Under the pieces are notes generated by a model. The model saw only the letters and a list, made by a program, of their open reading frames with translations, was not told the origin of the DNA and did no database searches. DNA of 64,000 nucleotides from Jiangella alkaliphila (GTDB taxonomy: Bacteria; Actinomycetota; Actinomycetes; Jiangellales; Jiangellaceae). The stretch spans positions 1,488,001-1,552,000 of the forward strand of contig NZ_LT629791.1 in assembly GCF_900105925.1 (NCBI RefSeq), given 5' to 3'. Every line of letters begins with the position of its first letter. Position 1 is the stretch's first letter. This document shows, piece by piece, positions 1 through 8,753 of this stretch. A program made the translations under genes and the position numbers.

Positions 1-729
1 GACGTTGGGCTCGACGTAGACCGCGTAGTCGTGCTCGACGCTGCAGTGCACCGGCACCAGCGCCTGCGGGACGACGACGTCGCCGGTCGCGTCGAACGGC
101 AGGCCGGTCCACTCCCGCCAGTCGGCCAGCGTGCCGGCGATGACCATCGACCGCGGCGCGACCTTGACGATCGTCGCGCCGGCCCGCGCGTGCACGCGCA
201 GCCACGGGTCGGCCGGCAGCCCGTCGGGCCGGGTGCGGTACGCGTACTCGCGCATCGGGACGTGCGGCTCGAGGTGCTTCGCGCTCGGCCGGACCGGTGC
301 CACCAGCTCGGTGAAGCCCAGCCGGCGGACGTTCTCGTGCATGGCCGCGAGCAGCACCGAGGCGAGGCCCTCGCCGCGGCGGTCCGGCCGGATGGAGATC
401 TCCAGCGCCGACACCAGCGTCGGCGACGAGTCGCGGTCGCGGTCCTGCGCGGCCCACCGGATGACGCCGTCCCAGCCGTCGTCGGGCAGCTCCCGCCGGT
501 GCTCGCCGCCGAACTCGAACGGCACGGTGTACGCGAGCGCGACGGGGGTGTCCGGCGGCTCGTAGGCGACCAGCACATGCTCGGGGTGGTTGGTCTCGAC
601 GTCCGGGTAGTACAGGCCGGCCGCGGGGTCCTGCTGCATGAACGACGGCCACAGGTTCGGCAGCTGGGACTGCATCGCGGCCAGCTCGGGCCTCCGGTCC
701 AGCGGCTCGACGATGAGGTTGGCGGGCAT
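1..729 (-). CDS. GNAT-family N-acetyltransferase, C-terminus cut by window edge
   Basis: Reading leftward from an ATG at 727-729, the frame stays open to the window edge for 243 codons, so the C-terminus is missing. Residues 116-124 (RRGEGLAS core after a beta-strand ending SIRPD) match the acetyl-CoA-binding motif A (R/Q-x-x-G-x-G/A) of GNAT enzymes. The first 100 residues have no signal peptide or membrane segment, so a cytoplasmic enzyme is likely. The acyl acceptor cannot be told. The next gene, on the same strand, ends 17 bp upstream of this start, so the two may be co-transcribed. Confidence 0.7.
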   Translation of the reverse strand, partial: MPANLIVEPLDRRPELAAMQSQLPNLWPSFMQQDPAAGLYYPDVETNHPEHVLVAYEPPDTPVALAYTVPFEFGGEHRRELPDDGWDGVIRWAAQDRDRDSSPTLVSALEISIRPDRRGEGLASVLLAAMHENVRRLGFTELVAPVRPSAKHLEPHVPMREYAYRTRPDGLPADPWLRVHARAGATIVKVAPRSMVIAGTLADWREWTGLPFDATGDVVVPQALVPVHCSVEHDYAVYVEPNV

Positions 730-746
730 GGGCGGATTGTGCCACC

Positions 747-1118
747 TCACTCGTCGAGCAGGTCCTTCTGCCGGTCGATCGCCTGCCCCAGCAGCGCCGC
801 CACCGCGTCGGGCCGCTCCTGAGCCCGGGCGAACGGCATGCTGCGCAGGTACCGCCCGCTGCCGCCGAGCAGGCTCTCCGGGTCGTCGAGCAGCACGCCC
901 TTGTGGAACATCAGGCCGACGGTGTGCCGCGTAACGGAGACCGCGCACAGCCAGTGGTGCCAGTCGCCGCCCGCGGTGAACGTCAGCCGGTTCCACTTGA
1001 TCGCCTCGTCCAGGTCGCCGGGCGCGCGCTCGCGAACGAGGCCGGCCAGCGCCTCGGCCTCCGCGCGGCGGTCCTCGGGCAGCTGGTCGAGCCAGACGTC
1101 GATCTGGTGGACGGTCAT
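747..1118 (-). CDS. DUF1801 family protein (YdhG-like)
   Basis: A 123-residue soluble protein. The features that point to DUF1801 are an N-terminal helix ending in a LPEDRR-like turn, the core DEAIKWNRLTF, a GGDWHHWLC segment and then LMFHKGVLLDDPESLL. Family members are small alpha/beta proteins without a settled biochemical role. The gene is divergent from the reductase-like gene starting at 1243; the 124 bp between them must hold both promoters. It lies just upstream of the acetyltransferase on the same strand. Family assignment is fairly secure; function is unknown. Confidence 0.65.
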   Translation of the reverse strand: MTVHQIDVWLDQLPEDRRAEAEALAGLVRERAPGDLDEAIKWNRLTFTAGGDWHHWLCAVSVTRHTVGLMFHKGVLLDDPESLLGGSGRYLRSMPFARAQERPDAVAALLGQAIDRQKDLLDE

Positions 1119-1242
1119 GACGATGCACCTCCTGCCTCACGGCGTACCCCGTTCGGCCGCCGCTGAAGCGGACCTGAAGAGAACCGTAAGGCGGGCAGGA
1201 CATCGTGGAGTCATCGAGAACGACACACAACAGGAGGACATC

Positions 1243-1782
1243 ATGCGCAAGCTCATCGAGTCGACCTTCATCACGCTCGACGGCGCCATCGGGGAGCCGC
1301 ACGTCTGGGGCCAGCCCTACTGGGACACGCAGCACAACGAGTACAACGCGAACCTGGCCTACGGCGTCGACGCCATGCTGCTGGGCCGGGCCACTTACGA
1401 GGGGTTCAAGGACGCCTGGACGTCGCGGGCCGGCGACCCGATCGCGGACCGCTTCAACGCGCTGCCGAAGTACGTCGCCTCGCGGACGCTCACCGGCGAG
1501 CTGGAGTGGAACTCGCGGGTCCTCGAGGGCGACGTGGCGCAGGCCGTCGCCGACCTGAAGGCCCAGCCCGGCGAGAGCATCATCAAGTACGGCACCGGCG
1601 AGCTGGACAAGACCCTGCTCGAGCACAAGCTGGTCGACGAGTACCACTTCTGGATGTACCCGGTGCTCTCGGGCGGCGACGGCTACCGCGTGTGGGACGG
1701 CTTCGACACCGTCCACCTGAAGCTCGTCGACCAGACGGTCTTCGAGTCCGGGATCATCGTGGGCGTCTACGCACCCAAGTGA
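1243..1782 (+). CDS. dihydrofolate reductase family protein (RibD C-terminal fold)
   Basis: A 179-residue protein. The ATG at 1243 follows an AGGAGG-type ribosome-binding site at 1232-1237. Typical family landmarks are FITLDGAIGEP at the N-terminus, LLGRATYEGF near residue 50, the SRTL strand, IIKYGTGEL, and the C-terminal YPVLSGGDGYRVW. These belong to the pyrimidine reductase/DHFR-like fold found in many stand-alone actinobacterial proteins, which are probably NADPH-dependent reductases; the substrate is not deducible. Its stop codon lies inside the 3' end of the opposing SARP gene (16 bp tail-to-tail overlap). Confidence 0.75.
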   Translation: MRKLIESTFITLDGAIGEPHVWGQPYWDTQHNEYNANLAYGVDAMLLGRATYEGFKDAWTSRAGDPIADRFNALPKYVASRTLTGELEWNSRVLEGDVAQAVADLKAQPGESIIKYGTGELDKTLLEHKLVDEYHFWMYPVLSGGDGYRVWDGFDTVHLKLVDQTVFESGIIVGVYAPK

Positions 1783-4700
1783 TCGACCCGACCCATGCGC
1801 GGCCGCCCGGCGAGTTCCCGGGCGGCCGCGCACGTCAGCTGTGCGCCGTCGGCGTGGGCCCCCTCGAACGCGGCGTCGTCCTGCACAGACCGGACCAGCG
1901 CCACGATGCGGTCCGCTTCCCGCTGCTCGGCCGGCGAGAGCGGGAGACCGACGGCGTCGCGTGCGGCATGCGCGGCGCCGAGCACGGCGGCGGCGTCGTG
2001 AGCCATCCCGCCCAGCGCCAGGGCGGCCGCCGCGCCCTCCAGCGCGAACGTCTGATCGCGGCCGGCGGCGATCTCGAGGCCGCTGTCGTGGGCGCGTAGG
2101 TGCAGGTCGAGCGCGGCGGCCGCGTCGCCTCGTTCGGCGGCGAGCAGGCCGAGCTCGTTGAGCACCATCGGCGCGTGGAAGGCGGTCCCGGCCGTCTCGG
2201 CCTGCTGCTCCGCGGCCCTGATCAGCTGCGTCAGCAGGTCCTCGGCGGCGTCCAGGTCGCCGGCCCGGCGGGCGGCGAAGGCCAGTCCGATCGACGCGAA
2301 CACCTGCGCGGCCTGCGTGCCGTGCTCCTTCGCCAGGTGCAGCGCCCGTTCGCCGTGCGCGCGGGCGGCCGCGTTGTCGCCGGTCTGCACTCCGAGCCAG
2401 GCCAGCCACGACAGCATCCCGGCGACGTCCGGCCACAGGCCGAGCTCCTCCGCCCGCGGCAGCGCGTCGGCGCACAGCCGCAGGCCACGCTCGTAGTCGC
2501 CGGTGAGATCCGACTGCCCGATCAGCCAGTCGGTCGCCTGCAGCACGCCCCAGCCGTCACCGAGCTCGGTGAAGATCCGCACCGCCTCCGACGCCGTCTC
2601 CTCCATCGCGGCGGGGTCGCCGCCGACGTGTGCCAGCCGCGCCCGCAGGACGAGCGCGGCCGCCTGGCCCCACCGGTCGCCGGCGGCCGCGAACCCCGAC
2701 GTGGCGCGGTCGAGCAGCCGGCCGGTGACAGCGGCGTCGCCGAGGTCGAACGTCGCGTGACAGAGGAACCACTCCGCGCGGGCCCGGGCGGCGGCCTCGT
2801 CCGCCTCCTCGAACGGGCGCAACGCCGCCGCGCAGCGCTGCTCCCAGTCCTGCTGGTCGCCCTGCATGACCGCGATGCCGGTGTGCCAGGTGAGTGCCTG
2901 TCCGCGGACCGCGGGCGGCGCGTCGCCGGGGATCGCCAGCGCCGTCTCCAGCGCCCGGCGGGCCTCCGTGAGCCGGCCGCGCAGCAGCCGGTACCACGTC
3001 AGCGAGCCGGTGAGCCGCAGCGCCAACTCGGCGTCGCCCAGCCGCTCGGCGGTGTCCAGCGCCGCGCGCAGGTTGGCCGACTCGACGTCCAGCGTGTGCA
3101 GCCACGCGCCCTGACCGGAGCCGCGCAGCTCGGCGTCGGCCCGCTCGGCCAGCACGGCGTAGTGGCGGGCGTGCCGGGCCCGGATCAGGGCGTGCTCGCC
3201 GGTCTCGTGCAGCCGGTTGACGCCGTACGCCGCGACGGACTCCAGCAGCCGGTAGCGCGGCCCGCCGGCCCGCTCGTCGACCACGACCAGCGACCGGTCC
3301 ACCAGCCGGGCCAGCAGGTCCAGCACGTCGAGGGCACCCTCGGCGCACACGGCCTCCGCTGCCGCCAGCGTGCAGCCGTCGGCGTGCACGGCCAGCCGCC
3401 GGAGCACGACCTGCTCGTCAGGCTCGAGCAGGTTCCAGCTCCAGTCGATGGCGGCGGCGAGCGTGCGCTGCCGGGCCGGCCGGTCGCGCGGCCCGCTGCC
3501 GAGCGCGCGGAACCGGTCGTCCAGGCGGTCCAGCAGCGTGTGCACGCCCAGCGCGCGGACCCGGGTGGCGGCCAGCTCCAGCGCGAGCGGGATGCCGTCG
3601 AGCCGCCGGCACAGCTGGGCGACGACCGGGCCGGTGGACTCGTCCAGCGTGAACCCGCGGGCCGACGCCGCCGCCCGCTCGACGAACAGCCGCACGGCGC
3701 CTGACTCGGCGAGCCGGTCGTCGCCGTCATCGGCGGGCAGGTCCAGCGGCGGGACCTCCCAGAGGACCTCGCCGCTGAGCCCGAGCGGCTCTCGGCTGGT
3801 GGCCAGGACGGTCACGCCGGGCGCGGTGGTCAGCAGCCGGCCGGCGAGCGCGGCGGCGTGCTCGACGAGGTGCTCGCAGTTGTCCAGCACCAGCAGCATC
3901 CGGCGGTCGCGCAGCGCCTCGGCCAGCCGGTCCGACGGGGTGGCCGGCTGCTCGCCCGGGTCGGCGGCGTCGCGGACGCCGAGGGCGGCCATGGCCAGCT
4001 CGGCGATGTCGTCGATGGCGCGGCGCGGGTTCGGCCGCTCCAGCGCGGCCAGCTCGACCAGCCAGCCGCCGTCGTCGTAGCCGTCGGCGAGCGGGTGCGC
4101 GGCCGCCGTCGCGAGCCGGGTCTTGCCGACGCCGCCGGGGCCGGTCAGGGTGACCAGCCGCTCCTTGCCCAGCAGCTCGCGCAGCTCGGCGAGCGCGTCG
4201 TCACGGCCGATCAGCGCGGGCGGCGGCGGCAGGTTGGTGCGCGGCCGCCGTGGCCGTGCCGGACCCGGCGCCGGCGTCAGGCCCGGGTCCTGCTCGAGGA
4301 TGGCCTGGTGCAGGGCGGCCAGTTCCGGCCCCGGGTCCAGGCCCAGCTCGTCGGCGAGGCCGCTGCGGAACGTCTCGTAGCCGTCGAGCGCCTCGCTCTG
4401 CCGCCCGGCCCGGTAGAGCGCGCGCAGGTGGACGGCGCGCAGCCGCTCGCGCAGCGGGTGGTCGGCGACCGGCGCGGCCAGCTCGGCGGCCAGGACGGTG
4501 TGCTCGCCCAGCTCCAGCCGCGCCTCGGCGAGCAGCTCGACCGCGGCCAGCCGCCGCTCCTCCCAGCCGGCGGCGACGGTGCGGGCGAACTCGTGGTCGG
4601 CGAAGTCGGCGAGGGCCGGGCCGCGCCAGAGGCCGAGCGCCTCCGTCAGCAGGTCCGCGCGCCGCTTCGGGTCGGCGTCGGTCGACTGGGCGTCGGTGAC

Positions 4701-5021
4701 CAGTTGGGCGAACCGGGCGACGTCGACGGCGTCGGTCTCCAGCGCGTAGCCGGGGGCGCGGGAGACGACGAGGTCGCGGGCGCCCGCCTCGGCGTCGTCG
4801 AGCGCCTTGCGCAGCTGCGAGACCCGCACCTGCAGCGCGGCGCCGGGATTGGCCGGCGCGTCGTCGCCCCACACGTCCTCGACCAGCCGGTCGGCGGAGG
4901 CGGCCCGGCCCTGGTGGACGAGCAGGTCCGCCAGCAGCGCCCGGACCTTCACACCGGGGACGGTGACCGGGACGCCGTCGTCGGTCCAGACGGCCAGCGG
5001 GCCGAGGACGCCGAAACGCAT
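1767..5021 (-). CDS. AfsR/SARP-type transcriptional regulator (winged helix, BTAD, NB-ARC, TPR)
   Basis: A 1,084-residue multidomain regulator. Residues 1-90 form an OmpR-like winged-helix DNA-binding domain (start MRFGVLGPLAVW). Residues about 95-243 are the bacterial transcriptional activation domain, ending DELGLDPGPEL. An ATPase domain follows with Walker A GPGGVGKT near residue 297 and a Walker B-like LLVLDNCEH near 379. The C-terminal 500 residues are helical, Ala-rich repeats of TPR type. This is the AfsR architecture, which usually activates secondary metabolism or developmental genes. No biosynthetic cluster lies next to it, so its target is unknown. It overlaps the end of the preceding gene by 16 bp. 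Confidence 0.85.
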   Translation of the reverse strand: MRFGVLGPLAVWTDDGVPVTVPGVKVRALLADLLVHQGRAASADRLVEDVWGDDAPANPGAALQVRVSQLRKALDDAEAGARDLVVSRAPGYALETDAVDVARFAQLVTDAQSTDADPKRRADLLTEALGLWRGPALADFADHEFARTVAAGWEERRLAAVELLAEARLELGEHTVLAAELAAPVADHPLRERLRAVHLRALYRAGRQSEALDGYETFRSGLADELGLDPGPELAALHQAILEQDPGLTPAPGPARPRRPRTNLPPPPALIGRDDALAELRELLGKERLVTLTGPGGVGKTRLATAAAHPLADGYDDGGWLVELAALERPNPRRAIDDIAELAMAALGVRDAADPGEQPATPSDRLAEALRDRRMLLVLDNCEHLVEHAAALAGRLLTTAPGVTVLATSREPLGLSGEVLWEVPPLDLPADDGDDRLAESGAVRLFVERAAASARGFTLDESTGPVVAQLCRRLDGIPLALELAATRVRALGVHTLLDRLDDRFRALGSGPRDRPARQRTLAAAIDWSWNLLEPDEQVVLRRLAVHADGCTLAAAEAVCAEGALDVLDLLARLVDRSLVVVDERAGGPRYRLLESVAAYGVNRLHETGEHALIRARHARHYAVLAERADAELRGSGQGAWLHTLDVESANLRAALDTAERLGDAELALRLTGSLTWYRLLRGRLTEARRALETALAIPGDAPPAVRGQALTWHTGIAVMQGDQQDWEQRCAAALRPFEEADEAAARARAEWFLCHATFDLGDAAVTGRLLDRATSGFAAAGDRWGQAAALVLRARLAHVGGDPAAMEETASEAVRIFTELGDGWGVLQATDWLIGQSDLTGDYERGLRLCADALPRAEELGLWPDVAGMLSWLAWLGVQTGDNAAARAHGERALHLAKEHGTQAAQVFASIGLAFAARRAGDLDAAEDLLTQLIRAAEQQAETAGTAFHAPMVLNELGLLAAERGDAAAALDLHLRAHDSGLEIAAGRDQTFALEGAAAALALGGMAHDAAAVLGAAHAARDAVGLPLSPAEQREADRIVALVRSVQDDAAFEGAHADGAQLTCAAARELAGRPRMGRVDHLGA

Positions 5022-5133
5022 GCGCCCACCCTAACCACGGGCCGGGGCCGGCCCGCGCCGGTCGGTCGCGGGCTCCCGCCGATCCCCGTCCGGAAGTAGG
5101 TTTCGCGCGGCCGGTTCGGGGCTACGATCGGGC

Positions 5134-5883
5134 ATGGCCGTGCGCATGGAGGAACGGTTCGACGGCGATCGCCTCGACACCAGCGTCTGGTTTCCCTTTT
5201 ACCTCTCGCACTGGAGTTCACGGGCCGAGTCGGCAGCGACGTACGCCGTGAGCGGTGGCGAGCTGCGGCTCTGGATCCCGCCGACGCAGGCGCTGTGGTC
5301 CGCCGACCGGCACGAGGAGCCGCTGCGGGTGTCGGCGCTGCAGACCGGCGCGTTCTCCGGCCCCGTCGGCAGCACGGTGGGCCAGCAGCCGCTCGCGCCC
5401 GGGATGACGGTGCGCGAGGAGCAGCCGCCGTTCTGGGGGTACACGCCGACCTACGGGCGGTTCGAGGTGCGCATGCGCGGGGTCGTGACCGAGCGGTCGA
5501 TGGTCGCCTTCTGGATGTCCGGCATCGAGGATCGGCCGGAGCGGTCCGGCGAGATCCTGGTCGCGGAGGTCTTCGGGTCCGCGCCGCACAACGTCGGGAT
5601 GGGCATCCGCGAGATCCGCGATCCGCTGCTGCGCGACGACGTCGAGACGCCCTGGCTCGACCTCGAGCTCTCCGAGTTCCACCTCTACGGCGTCGACTGG
5701 CGCCCGGGCCGCGTCACCTTCAGCGTCGACGGCCGGGTCGTGCGGGTGGTGCACCAGGCGCCGGACTACCCGCTGCAGCTGATGCTCGGCGTATTCGACT
5801 TCCCCGCCCGCGGCGGCTCCGACGACGACGTCCCCGAGCTGTTCGTCACGCACGTGACGGGCGAGCCGCTGCATTCCGTCTAG
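5134..5883 (+). CDS. GH16-like concanavalin-fold protein with altered catalytic motif
   Basis: A 249-residue protein with the laminarinase/GH16 beta-sandwich layout: FDGDRLDTSVWFPFY at the start, YGRFEVRMR near residue 110, a catalytic-strand region around 138-146, FHLYGVDWRPGRVTFSVDG near 186, and a C-terminal PLQLMLGVFDFP strand. The usual catalytic motif ExDxxE reads EILVAE, so both glutamates remain but the central aspartate is leucine. There is no signal peptide at this start, which is odd for a polysaccharide hydrolase. It may be a cytoplasmic or non-catalytic relative. Confidence 0.6.
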   Translation: MAVRMEERFDGDRLDTSVWFPFYLSHWSSRAESAATYAVSGGELRLWIPPTQALWSADRHEEPLRVSALQTGAFSGPVGSTVGQQPLAPGMTVREEQPPFWGYTPTYGRFEVRMRGVVTERSMVAFWMSGIEDRPERSGEILVAEVFGSAPHNVGMGIREIRDPLLRDDVETPWLDLELSEFHLYGVDWRPGRVTFSVDGRVVRVVHQAPDYPLQLMLGVFDFPARGGSDDDVPELFVTHVTGEPLHSV

Positions 5884-5893
5884 GCTCGCGGGC

Positions 5894-6571
5894 GTGCAAC
5901 GGTTGCTCGGTGGCTCGGCCAGTCCGGCCGGCTGGTGGGTGTCCTATCTAGAGGTCCCGTTCGAGCGGGTCGTCGACGCGGTGTGGCGCGGGACGGTGCG
6001 GCGTCGCCGCCCTTGGCAGCAGGCCCTGCCGCGCTACCCGGACTGCCTCGAGACGGTGGAGCCGTTCACTGTGCCGATCACGCGGTACCTCATCATCGGG
6101 TGCGATGGGAACTGGACCGCGCTGGTCGACAACAACGCGCTCGGTGGCGAGCCGTCGGTGGCCGGGCCGCTCGAGGCCGCGATCCCCGGCGTTTGCCGTG
6201 TGACGGCTCTGCACGCGCCGCGGCACGGACCCGGGCACGCTGGAACCCAGTTGCGGGTCAGCTGGCATGACGGTACGCCACTGCAGCCGTACCGCCGCGA
6301 ACTCTGCGCGGACTGCGCCGACGGCCGATGGAGCTGGTACGAGCACGGCACGCCAATGCCGTTCGAACGGCCGGAGCTGTACGAGGCACGCATGATCAAG
6401 CGGCGGTTCAACCGCGACATCCTGGTCGAGTACCTGGCGGCCATGGGCATCCGCGCCGACGACGACGCGTTCTATGGCGGGCCGGTCGCGATGGTCGACC
6501 TCCCTCGGTTCGGCAGGGAAGTCGTGCGCAGCCGGGCGGAGGCGCTTGCCTGGCTCGAGGTCCACGACTGA
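5894..6571 (+). CDS. hypothetical protein, 225 aa
   Basis: I do not recognise this protein. The frame opens with GTG at 5894, 10 bp after the previous stop, and runs 225 codons. It is soluble, with no signal or membrane segment. Visible features are a Trp-rich N-terminus (WWVSYLEVPFERVVDAVW), ITRYLIIGCDGNWTALVDNN near residue 60, two closely spaced cysteines (ELCADCADG) near residue 137, and a charged C-terminal half with MIKRRFNRDILVEYLAAMGI. The close spacing suggests co-transcription with the GH16-like gene. Confidence 0.55.
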   Translation: MQRLLGGSASPAGWWVSYLEVPFERVVDAVWRGTVRRRRPWQQALPRYPDCLETVEPFTVPITRYLIIGCDGNWTALVDNNALGGEPSVAGPLEAAIPGVCRVTALHAPRHGPGHAGTQLRVSWHDGTPLQPYRRELCADCADGRWSWYEHGTPMPFERPELYEARMIKRRFNRDILVEYLAAMGIRADDDAFYGGPVAMVDLPRFGREVVRSRAEALAWLEVHD

Positions 6572-6613
6572 CGGCGAGCCGCACGCCGCTCCGTCCCTCC
6601 TTATGCTGACCGG

Positions 6614-6901
6614 GTGGATCTGGAGTTCCGTGGCGAGATCTGGCACTGGCGCGGCCCGTCGCCGTATCACTTCGTCACCGTGCCGGCAGACGAGGCGGCC
6701 GAGCTGGCTGAGGCGGCGGCGATGGTGACGTACGGCTGGGGGATGATCCCGGTCCGCGCCCGCATCGACGGCACCGAATGGACCACGTCGCTCTACCCGA
6801 AAGACGGCGGCTACGTCGTCCCCATCAAGGACGTCGTGCGCCGTGGCGAGAACCTGCAGGTCGGCGAGGTCGTCACGATCAATCTGTTCGTCGACGTCTG
6901 A
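6614..6901 (+). CDS. DUF1905 family protein
   Basis: A 95-residue protein with the whole DUF1905 pattern: LEFRGEIWHWRGPSPYHFVTVP, then YGWGMIPVRARIDGTEWTTS, then YVVPIKDVVRRGENLQVGE and a terminal beta-strand. Family members are small beta-barrels of unknown role, often near DUF1801-type proteins; a DUF1801 gene lies 5.5 kb away here. The start is GTG at 6614. It ends 15 bp before the decayed nitrilase start. Confidence 0.75.
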   Translation: MDLEFRGEIWHWRGPSPYHFVTVPADEAAELAEAAAMVTYGWGMIPVRARIDGTEWTTSLYPKDGGYVVPIKDVVRRGENLQVGEVVTINLFVDV

Positions 6902-6916
6902 TCATCGCGTCGGAGA

Positions 6917-7495
6917 GTGACGTTGCGGGTCGGCGCCTGCCAGACGCCGGAACTCCTGGGCGACGTCGAAGCGGCCCTGGTGTGCCTCCAGGACTTCGCG
7001 ACGCGCGCCGCCGCACAGGGCGTCGATCTGCTGCTGTTCCCGGAGTGCTTCCTGCAGGGCTATCTGGTCGACGAGCAGCAGGCCGCTACCGCAAGACGCA
7101 CCTCGTGGCCGGCGAGTCCCTGTTTCCACCGGGGCGACGCCTATCCGACCTTCGACCTGCGGGGCGTCAGGTTCGGCATCAACATCTGCTACGACACCCG
7201 GTTCGCCGAAGCCGCTGCCGCGGTCGCGGCGCAGGGCGCGCACCTGCTCCTCGTTCCCGCGCAGAACATGATGCGCCGCGAGGCCGCGCACCGGTGGCAG
7301 AACCTGCACCACACGATCCGGGCCGAACGCGTGCGTGAGACCGGGATGTGGCTGGTGTCGGCGGACGTCACCGGCGAACGCGACGAGCACCGCGTAGGCC
7401 TCGGCCCGACCAGTGTCATCGACCCCCGCGCCGAGGTCGTCGCGCAGGTGCCGCCGATGACGACGGGCATGGTGGTCGCGGATATCGGTATCTGA
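6917..7495 (+). pseudogene. carbon-nitrogen hydrolase (nitrilase superfamily), decayed by internal deletion and frameshifts
   Basis: The frame reads through for 192 codons, but only the ends look like a nitrilase. The catalytic glutamate strand (LLLFPECFLQGY) and the nucleophile strand (FGINICYDTRF) are in frame. Between them, 7081-7131 makes sense only in the +2 frame, where it reads GRYRKTHLVAGESLFPPG, the catalytic-lysine segment. The frame is lost where about 40-50 residues normally found between LVDEQ and GRYRK are missing, and is restored near 7131 by an extra C. The product lacks the catalytic lysine, so it is probably inactive. Start GTG at 6917. Confidence 0.7.
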
Positions 7496-7570
7496 GGTCC
7501 GCTATCGTGGCGGTCGCCGCGGCGATCCGGGTGCGCCGACGCGGAGCCGATGGGTGAGGGAGAACGCCAG

Positions 7571-8632
7571 GTGGCTGCAGTACTGACCGCGGCTGTCGTC
7601 GGTCTGGTGGTCTCGATCCTCGGAACCCGGGCAGCCATCTGGGCGCTCGTCCGGCGTGGCTACGGCCAGCCGATCCGCGACGAACTCTCGACGAGTCATC
7701 AGACCAAACGGGGCACGCCCACGATGGGCGGGATGGTGATCATCCTCGCGGCCCTGGCCGGCTACGCGGTGGCCCACCTGACGCGCGCGTCCGAGCCGTC
7801 GGTCTCGGCGCTGCTGGTGCTCGGCCTGATGGTCGGGCTCGGTCTGGTCGGATTCCTCGACGACTACATCAAGATCTTCAAGCAGCGGAGCCTGGGCCTG
7901 CGCAGCCGGGCGAAGATGACCGGGCAGGTGGTCGTCGCGCTCGGGTTCGCGCTGCTCGCGATCCGGTTCGAGGACGACCAGTCGCTGACCCCGGCGTCGC
8001 AGGCCGTGTCGTTCCTGCGCGACACCCCGATCGTCCTGCCGGTCGTGCTGTTCGTGGTCTGGGCGCTGCTGATCATCTCCGGCACCTCGAACGCGGTGAA
8101 CCTGACCGACGGGCTGGACGGCCTGGCCACCGGCGCGTCGGCCATGGTGTTCGGTGCCTACACGCTCATCGGGATCTGGCAGTTCAACCAGAACTGCCAG
8201 ACCGCTCCGGGACCGGCCTGCTACGAGGTGCGCGACCCGCTCGACCTTGCCGTCGTGGCGGCCGCGCTGGTGGGCGCGTGCATCGGGTTCCTGTGGTGGA
8301 ACGCCCACCCCGCCAGGATCATCATGGGCGACACCGGGGCGCTGGCGCTGGGCGGAGCGATGGCCGGCCTGGCCATCACCACCCGCACCGAACTGCTGCT
8401 CATCATCCTCGGCGGCCTGTTCGCGATCGTCACCCTGTCCGTGGTGCTGCAGGTCGGCTACTTCAAGCTGACCGGCGGCCGACGGTTGTTCCGGATGACG
8501 CCGCTGCATCACCACTTCGAGCTCAAGGGCTGGAGCGAGGTCACGATCGTGATCCGCTTCTGGATCATCGCCGGCAGCTGCGTGGCCATGGGGCTCGGCA
8601 TCTTCTACGCGCAGTGGGTGGCCGTGACCTGA
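7571..8632 (+). CDS. mraY: phospho-N-acetylmuramoyl-pentapeptide-transferase (MraY), outside a dcw cluster
   Basis: A polytopic membrane enzyme of 353 residues from the GTG at 7571, which is preceded by GAGGGAGA and gives the family N-terminus ([17 protein letters not shown]). An in-frame ATG at 7550 would add seven residues. Key motifs are intact: [10 protein letters not shown], the aspartate pair in [36 protein letters not shown] and TPLHHHFEL. MraY transfers phospho-MurNAc-pentapeptide to undecaprenyl phosphate to make lipid I. Here it stands alone, with no mur or fts neighbours, directly before a tRNA gene, so it may be a second copy. Confidence 0.9.
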   Translation: MAAVLTAAVVGLVVSILGTRAAIWALVRRGYGQPIRDELSTSHQTKRGTPTMGGMVIILAALAGYAVAHLTRASEPSVSALLVLGLMVGLGLVGFLDDYIKIFKQRSLGLRSRAKMTGQVVVALGFALLAIRFEDDQSLTPASQAVSFLRDTPIVLPVVLFVVWALLIISGTSNAVNLTDGLDGLATGASAMVFGAYTLIGIWQFNQNCQTAPGPACYEVRDPLDLAVVAAALVGACIGFLWWNAHPARIIMGDTGALALGGAMAGLAITTRTELLLIILGGLFAIVTLSVVLQVGYFKLTGGRRLFRMTPLHHHFELKGWSEVTIVIRFWIIAGSCVAMGLGIFYAQWVAVT

Positions 8633-8636
8633 GTGG

Positions 8637-8707
8637 AGCGGGTGACGGGAATCGAACCCGCGTTATCAGCTTGGGAAGCTGGAGTTCTACCATTGAACTA
8701 CACCCGC
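8637..8707 (-). tRNA. tRNA-Gly (anticodon CCC)
   Basis: The minus strand folds into a 71-nt cloverleaf. The acceptor GCGGGTG pairs with CACCCGC, the D-arm is GTTC/GAAC, the anticodon loop is TTCCCAA (anticodon CCC, decoding GGG) and the T-arm loop is TTCGATT. The discriminator is U, and the next three bases happen to read CCA (8634-8636). The anticodon stem has one C-A mismatch at position 27-43. It starts right after the mraY stop, on the opposite strand. Confidence 0.92.
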
Positions 8708-8710
8708 AGA

Positions 8711-8730
8711 TGCCGCCCCTAGAGGCGGCA
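8711..8730 (-). terminator. hairpin after the histidine kinase gene
   Basis: A 7-bp perfect stem (TGCCGCC, loop CCTAGA, GGCGGCA) lies between the kinase stop at 8754 and the 5' end of the tRNA at 8707. There is no U-tract, as is common in high-GC actinobacteria. It probably separates the kinase transcript from the tRNA. Confidence 0.5.
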
Positions 8731-8753
8731 CGACGCCGAGCATACCGCACGGC

